A program made the translations under genes and the position numbers. 9,794 nt of DNA from CAWBRT01 sp049519595 (GTDB lineage: Bacteria > Acidobacteriota > Terriglobia > Terriglobales > Acidobacteriaceae), in assembly GCA_049519595.1 (NCBI GenBank), contig JBEKQP010000212.1, positions 1-9,794 of the forward strand, in the 5' to 3' direction. The notes beneath the pieces were generated by a model that did no database searches, was not told the origin of the DNA, and saw only the letters and a program-made list of their open reading frames with translations. Of the stretch, positions 5,870 through 9,794 are shown one piece after another; position 1 is the first letter of the stretch, and every line of letters begins with the position of its first letter.

Positions 5870-8800
5870 ATGAGTATTAATATCGGGCTGGACATCGGCG
5901 CGGTCAGTTTGAAGCTTGCGGCCATAGGCGACAAGAAAGACAGATCGCTGCTGGAGGCTCTTTCGCAGAAGTCCGGCGACTTTATCTTCTGCCAGTTTCC
6001 GCACGACAGTGCCATGGCTGGGCGGCCGTTGGTTGTGTCGCAGTATCGCCGCATTCAGGGCAGCCCCATGCAGTCCACCTTCGACCTGCTGAAGGACCTC
6101 TACGAGCATTTGCCGGAGGAGAGTGTCGAGGGCATCCGTGTAACGGGTTCGGGAAGCCAGCTAATCGCCAAAGTCCTGGGCATTTACTTCGAGAACGAAT
6201 TTCGGGCCCTGGTCAGGGGGGTACGGACTCTTTATCCAGCCGTACGCACCGTGTTTGAGATGGGCGGCGAAACGTCAAAGTATGTCCGTTTGGAACCGAG
6301 CGTCTCCGGCAAGTACCTCGGAATCATCGACTACTCATCGAGCGGCGACTGTGCCGCCGGCACGGGATCGTTTATCGACCAGCAGGCATCGCGCCTGCTC
6401 TACCAGGTTGAAGAAGTGGGCGCGGCCGCCTGTAATGCGAGTAGTGCCGCGCGCATCGCCGGCCGCTGCTCGGTCTTTGCCAAGTCGGACATGATTCATG
6501 CCCAGCAGAAGGGGTACACAACCGACCAGATTCTGCGGGGGCTGTGCGATGCGGTTACGCGAAATTTCAAATCAGCGATCGTGAAGAACGGCGAGGTTAT
6601 TGCGCCGGTGGCGTTCGTTGGCGGCGTTGCTCGCAACGAAGGCGTTCGCAATGCTCTGCGGGAGGCTTTCAACCTCGAAGAAGATCAATTCATCGTCCCC
6701 GAGTTGTACGCTTGGATGAGCGCGATTGGCGCGGCGATGTTCGAATCCGAGGAACCGCGGAAGCTTTCTTTCAAACGCATTCATCAGCTGCAGCAGCACG
6801 TGCATGCAAAACAGCAGTTTGCGTTCAGTGATCCGCTTTCAATGCAGCAGGTCACCCTGCTGCGCGAGCAGGTGCAGGACGCGCCTTTGCCCGAGCCGGG
6901 GAACAAGGTTGATGCTTTCCTCGGCATCGACATTGGCTCAGTTTCGACCAACTTGGTGCTTATCGATAACAATGGGAAACTGCTCTACGAGATTTACCTG
7001 CGCACGCAAGGCCGTCCAATTGAGGTTGTCTCCGCTGGGCTGAAGGAAATCGAGGAGAAGATTGGCGACGCAGTCGATATCTGCGGTGTGGGAACCACGG
7101 GCAGTGGCCGTGAACTGATCGGCGAACTTGTCGGTGCCGACGCCATCAGCGACGAGATTACGGCTCATAAGACCGGCGCTACGCATGTTTGCAATCAACT
7201 CGGTGTTGAACCCGTGGACACCATCTTTGAGATCGGCGGACAGGACTCGAAATTCATCCGTCTGGATAAGGGCGTGGTTGTAGATTTCACCATGAATGAA
7301 GCCTGTGCCGCCGGCACCGGCTCGTTTCTGGAGGAGCAGGCGGAAAAGCTTGGGGTCGAGATCAAGGACGAGTTCGCCCATTTGGCACTTACCTCCAAGC
7401 GTCCGGCACGTCTGGGCGAACGCTGCACAGTCTTTATGGAGCGCGATGTTACGGCGCTGATGTTGAAGGGCGCCGCGGTTGACGATATCTGCGCGGGCCT
7501 GGCCTATTCGGTCGCGCTCAACTATCTCAATCGCGTTGTGCGCGGGCGCAAAATCGGCAACGTCATATTCTTCCAGGGTGGTACGGCATACAACGATGCT
7601 GTCACCGCAGCGTTCTCGCAGATATTGCAGAAGCGCATCATCGTCCCCCCGCATAACGGAGTGATCGGCGCGATCGGCATGGCGCTCATTGCCCGCGAGC
7701 GCATGCTCGCTGGCTCCGCGCCGTCGAAGTTCCGCGGCTATGACCTGAACAAGATTGATTTCATTACGCGCGATTTTGTCTGCCGCGCATGTTCGAATTA
7801 CTGCGACATGAAGGAGTTCAAGATTGAAGGTGAGCGCAGCTTTTGGGGCGACAAATGCGGTGACCGCTACCGCAAGCGCGCCAAAACTGATCGCAAGCCG
7901 ATAATCCCCGATCTGCTGGAGCATCACCAGCGGTTATTGGAGGAAGTCTGGCGTCCAGCTACGGGCAAGCGGCCTGTTGTTGGCGTGCCGCGAGCGATGT
8001 ATTACTACGAGCGTTTTCCTTTCTGGTGCGCTTATTTTCAGGAGCTGGGTTTCGAAGTGGTTCTTTCGTCGCCGACCGACGGGCGTATTTGCGCAGTCGG
8101 AGACGAGTTGGCAATTGCACAGCCGTGCTTTCCGGTGAAGGTCGCGCATGGGCACGTCCAGGAGCTTCTCTCTAAGGATGTTGATTTTGTGCTCGTGCCC
8201 AACGTGGTGAACGCCGACATTCCGGTCGAATCCGAAGCAATCTATCCGGAGTCGCACCTGTGTCCGTGGAACCAAACCCTGTCCTTTGTACTTCGCGCCG
8301 TCCCGCAGCTTGAGCAGATGCGCGATAGGATTCTGAACCCGACGGTTCATTTCCGTTACGGGTACAAGCATGTGGAAAAGGCGCTGGCCGGCTTTGCCCA
8401 TTCCCGGCTGAAGATTTCTCGCGTCACAAGCGATCGTGCGGTTGCCGCCGCCTACGCTGCCCAAGCGGCGTTCGCCAGTGCTCTCCAGGAGCTTGGAACC
8501 GAAACGCTCGCCACGCTGCGACAAACGAATGAGCCTGCGCTGGTGCTGGTCGGTCGCGCATATAACCTCTACGACCGCGGGATTAATTGCGACATCCCGC
8601 GCAAGCTGCGGTCGCTATATGGCGTCAACGTTGTGCCGATGGATTTTCTACCCGTGGAGCTCGAGGATATTCGCGACGTTAACCCGAACATGTACTGGAA
8701 CTCGGGGCGGCGGATCCTGGCTGCGGCACGAATTACCCGCCTCTTCCCCAAGCTGCATGTCGTTTACATCTCCAACTTCAAGTGCGGTCCAGACAGCTAT

Positions 8801-8950
8801 ATCAAATCGTTCCTTGACGATGCCACGCACAAACCCTCGCTGGTGCTGCAATTCGATGGACACTCCAACGACGCAGGCTTTATTACCCGCTGCGAAGCTT
8901 ATCTCGATTCCAAAGGATTCTTGCGATGTCCAACGGCTGTCGCCATCTGA
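5870..8950 (+). CDS. Tandem 2-hydroxyacyl-CoA dehydratase-type activase fused to a COG3580/DUF2229-like domain
   Basis: This 1026-residue cytoplasmic protein has two ATPase domains of the BcrA/BcrD/BadF/HgdC activase family (sugar kinase/Hsp70/actin fold). In that family ATP hydrolysis drives an electron from a [4Fe-4S] cluster shared by two subunits onto a dehydratase or benzoyl-CoA reductase. Domain 1 (about 1-300) starts GLDIGAVS and has cluster cysteines C161 (GDCAAGTGSF) and C200 (GRCSVFAKSD). Domain 2 (about 348-615) starts GIDIGSVSTN and has EIGGQDSK, C479 (EACAAGTGSF) and C519 (ERCTVFMERD). A linker follows with C638, C641, C645 and C663. The C-terminal part (about 701-1015) opens VVGVPRAMYYYERFPFW and carries QPCFPVKVAHGHV (C753) and FKCGPDSYI (C972), as in DUF2229/COG3580. 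Both activase domains in one chain could form an internal pseudo-dimer. ATG 5870 is chosen since the fold begins directly after it. The end overlaps the next gene, so the two are probably co-translated. The target enzyme is unknown. Confidence 0.88.
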   Translation: MSINIGLDIGAVSLKLAAIGDKKDRSLLEALSQKSGDFIFCQFPHDSAMAGRPLVVSQYRRIQGSPMQSTFDLLKDLYEHLPEESVEGIRVTGSGSQLIAKVLGIYFENEFRALVRGVRTLYPAVRTVFEMGGETSKYVRLEPSVSGKYLGIIDYSSSGDCAAGTGSFIDQQASRLLYQVEEVGAAACNASSAARIAGRCSVFAKSDMIHAQQKGYTTDQILRGLCDAVTRNFKSAIVKNGEVIAPVAFVGGVARNEGVRNALREAFNLEEDQFIVPELYAWMSAIGAAMFESEEPRKLSFKRIHQLQQHVHAKQQFAFSDPLSMQQVTLLREQVQDAPLPEPGNKVDAFLGIDIGSVSTNLVLIDNNGKLLYEIYLRTQGRPIEVVSAGLKEIEEKIGDAVDICGVGTTGSGRELIGELVGADAISDEITAHKTGATHVCNQLGVEPVDTIFEIGGQDSKFIRLDKGVVVDFTMNEACAAGTGSFLEEQAEKLGVEIKDEFAHLALTSKRPARLGERCTVFMERDVTALMLKGAAVDDICAGLAYSVALNYLNRVVRGRKIGNVIFFQGGTAYNDAVTAAFSQILQKRIIVPPHNGVIGAIGMALIARERMLAGSAPSKFRGYDLNKIDFITRDFVCRACSNYCDMKEFKIEGERSFWGDKCGDRYRKRAKTDRKPIIPDLLEHHQRLLEEVWRPATGKRPVVGVPRAMYYYERFPFWCAYFQELGFEVVLSSPTDGRICAVGDELAIAQPCFPVKVAHGHVQELLSKDVDFVLVPNVVNADIPVESEAIYPESHLCPWNQTLSFVLRAVPQLEQMRDRILNPTVHFRYGYKHVEKALAGFAHSRLKISRVTSDRAVAAAYAAQAAFASALQELGTETLATLRQTNEPALVLVGRAYNLYDRGINCDIPRKLRSLYGVNVVPMDFLPVELEDIRDVNPNMYWNSGRRILAAARITRLFPKLHVVYISNFKCGPDSYIKSFLDDATHKPSLVLQFDGHSNDAGFITRCEAYLDSKGFLRCPTAVAI
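8912..8917 (+). promoter_or_regulatory. Shine-Dalgarno site inside the activase gene that sets the next start
   Basis: AAAGGA at 8912-8917 lies eight bases before ATG 8926, an ideal spacing, within the coding sequence of the activase. It is the best evidence that the downstream frame is an independently started gene rather than a broken continuation of the activase. Confidence 0.65.
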
Positions 8951-9794
8951 GCCGCAAGATCGGCCCGGATCATCCGCTGGCCGGCCAGACGGTATATATT
9001 CCCACCATGGCGGACGGCAGCGCGGAAGCGTTTGTTGCCGTCTTCCGCTGCCTTGGCGTCGATGCTTTGCCTACCCCTGCGTCGGACGAACATACGCGCG
9101 AACTCGGCAGCCGCTATACGAATGGGGACGAGTGTTATCCGGCGAAGGTTGTTGTCGGTGATTTTATAAGGGTCATCCAGCAACCGGGATTCGATCCCAA
9201 GCGCACCATGTTCTTCATGCCCACCGCGGATGGGCCGTGCCGCTTCGGGCAGTACGCACCGATGCTGGGAAAAATCCTGCGGGAGATCGGCTACGGCGAT
9301 GTTCAAATCCTCTCGCCGACCAGCAACAATTCCTACGCGGATCTGGGTGAAGTCTCCACTCCTTTCATGCGTGGAGGCTGGCGCGCGCTGGTTGCCGCCA
9401 GCGTGCTGCGCAAGGCTCTGCACCGCAAACGGCCATTCGAAACCACTCCAGGTTCCAGCGACAAGGTGTACGAGCAAGGCATTGCCGACCTGTGCTCGAC
9501 CATTGAGCAGGGCTGTTCGCGTACGGATTGTCAACTGGAGGCTATCGCGGCCGTCATGAAGCGCGCACGCGAGCAATTCCAGCGCATTGCGGTGCGATAC
9601 GACGACAGCATACCTCTGATCGGAGTGGTTGGAGAAATCTTTTGCCGGCTCAACACCTTCAGCAACGAAGACCTGATTCGAAAGCTCGAGAGCTATGGCG
9701 CGCAAGCGTGGCTGAGCGATATTCCCGAGTGGATCATGTATACCAATTCCGAGCAGTTGCGGAAGCTGAAGCTGCGAGGACAGTACTGGTCAAA
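8926..9794 (+). CDS. COG3581-like activase-associated protein (C-terminus beyond window)
   Basis: This frame is open from ATG 8926 to the window edge, 289 codons, with no stop. It overlaps the activase by 25 bases in another frame, with AAAGGA as its ribosome binding site. After VYIPTMADGSAEAF (23-36) come NGDECYPAKVVVGDF (66-80, C70) and MPTADGPCRFGQY (98-110, C105), then SPTSNN near 130-135. Further on is VVGEIFCRLNTFSNEDLI (234-251), which matches the GEIYVR-type motif of this family. These are hallmarks of the COG3581-like part that in many anaerobes is fused behind COG1924 and COG3580 domains in one polypeptide of about 1400 residues. The family is related to the HgdB/BcrB dehydratase subunits by predicted fold, and its conserved cysteines could bind an iron-sulfur cluster. 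Here it is a separate chain. Its biochemical role is not established, so I name only the family. Confidence 0.85.
   Translation, partial: MSNGCRHLSRKIGPDHPLAGQTVYIPTMADGSAEAFVAVFRCLGVDALPTPASDEHTRELGSRYTNGDECYPAKVVVGDFIRVIQQPGFDPKRTMFFMPTADGPCRFGQYAPMLGKILREIGYGDVQILSPTSNNSYADLGEVSTPFMRGGWRALVAASVLRKALHRKRPFETTPGSSDKVYEQGIADLCSTIEQGCSRTDCQLEAIAAVMKRAREQFQRIAVRYDDSIPLIGVVGEIFCRLNTFSNEDLIRKLESYGAQAWLSDIPEWIMYTNSEQLRKLKLRGQYWS

Noticed and set aside
6938..7927. A 329-codon minus-strand frame inside the activase gene
   Set aside because: It is antisense to a region with clear activase motifs and has no recognisable domain.
8926..8950. Simple frameshift mutation splitting one large activase gene
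   Set aside because: The split falls at a domain boundary, the first protein ends in a normal family C-terminus, and the second has its own ATG and ribosome binding site. It stays as a check in the findings.
8436..9161. A 241-codon plus-strand frame across the activase/partner junction
   Set aside because: It lies in a third frame, is Ser/Arg/Pro-rich, and overlaps two frames that both have family motifs.
8899..9705. A 268-codon minus-strand frame near the right edge
   Set aside because: It is antisense to the COG3581-like gene, whose motifs GDECYP, GPCRFGQY and GEIFCR are on the plus strand.

Overview
The window is GC-rich, gene-dense bacterial DNA with five complete protein genes and one gene cut by the right edge. 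I saw no rRNA, tRNA, CRISPR array, insertion sequence or phage gene. Codon use looks similar across all genes, so nothing stands out as recently acquired. The mix of a UbiX-type flavin prenyltransferase, a periplasmic transpeptidase and a tandem 2-hydroxyacyl-CoA dehydratase-type activase would suit a soil or sediment bacterium with anaerobic capacity. An acidobacterium or deltaproteobacterium-like lineage is my guess from general resemblance only, not a demonstrated assignment.

Layout: (1) Bases 1-353 are a leader with a possible sigma-70-like promoter, a small hairpin and a 19-bp direct repeat. (2) Bases 354-2457, plus strand, hold a two-gene unit: an MFS transporter followed 19 bases later by UbiX, which has no in-frame ATG before its conserved core and probably starts at TTG. 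(3) Bases 2548-3789, minus strand, hold an exported penicillin-binding transpeptidase in which the usual SxN motif reads STT. (4) Bases 3790-4146 are non-coding and carry a perfect 14-bp palindrome. (5) Bases 4147-5577, minus strand, hold a phytoene-desaturase/PYROXD2-like FAD oxidoreductase. (6) Bases 5578-5869 are a divergent intergenic region. (7) Bases 5870-8950, plus strand, hold a 1026-residue protein with two BcrA/BadF/HgdC-type ATPase-activase domains, a cysteine-rich linker and a DUF2229/COG3580-like domain. (8) From 8926 to the right edge, overlapping the previous gene by 25 bases in another frame, is a COG3581-like partner that is often fused to the previous protein in other bacteria.

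The MFS-UbiX pair suggests uptake or export of a (possibly aromatic) carboxylate together with supply of prenylated FMN for a UbiD-type (de)carboxylase that is not in this window. The last two genes form the most interesting unit. They look like an ATP-driven, low-potential electron-transfer device with iron-sulfur cysteines duplicated in one chain. No bona fide dehydratase or reductase partner is visible here, and the physiological substrate of this COG1924-COG3580-COG3581 assembly is, as far as I know, not established.
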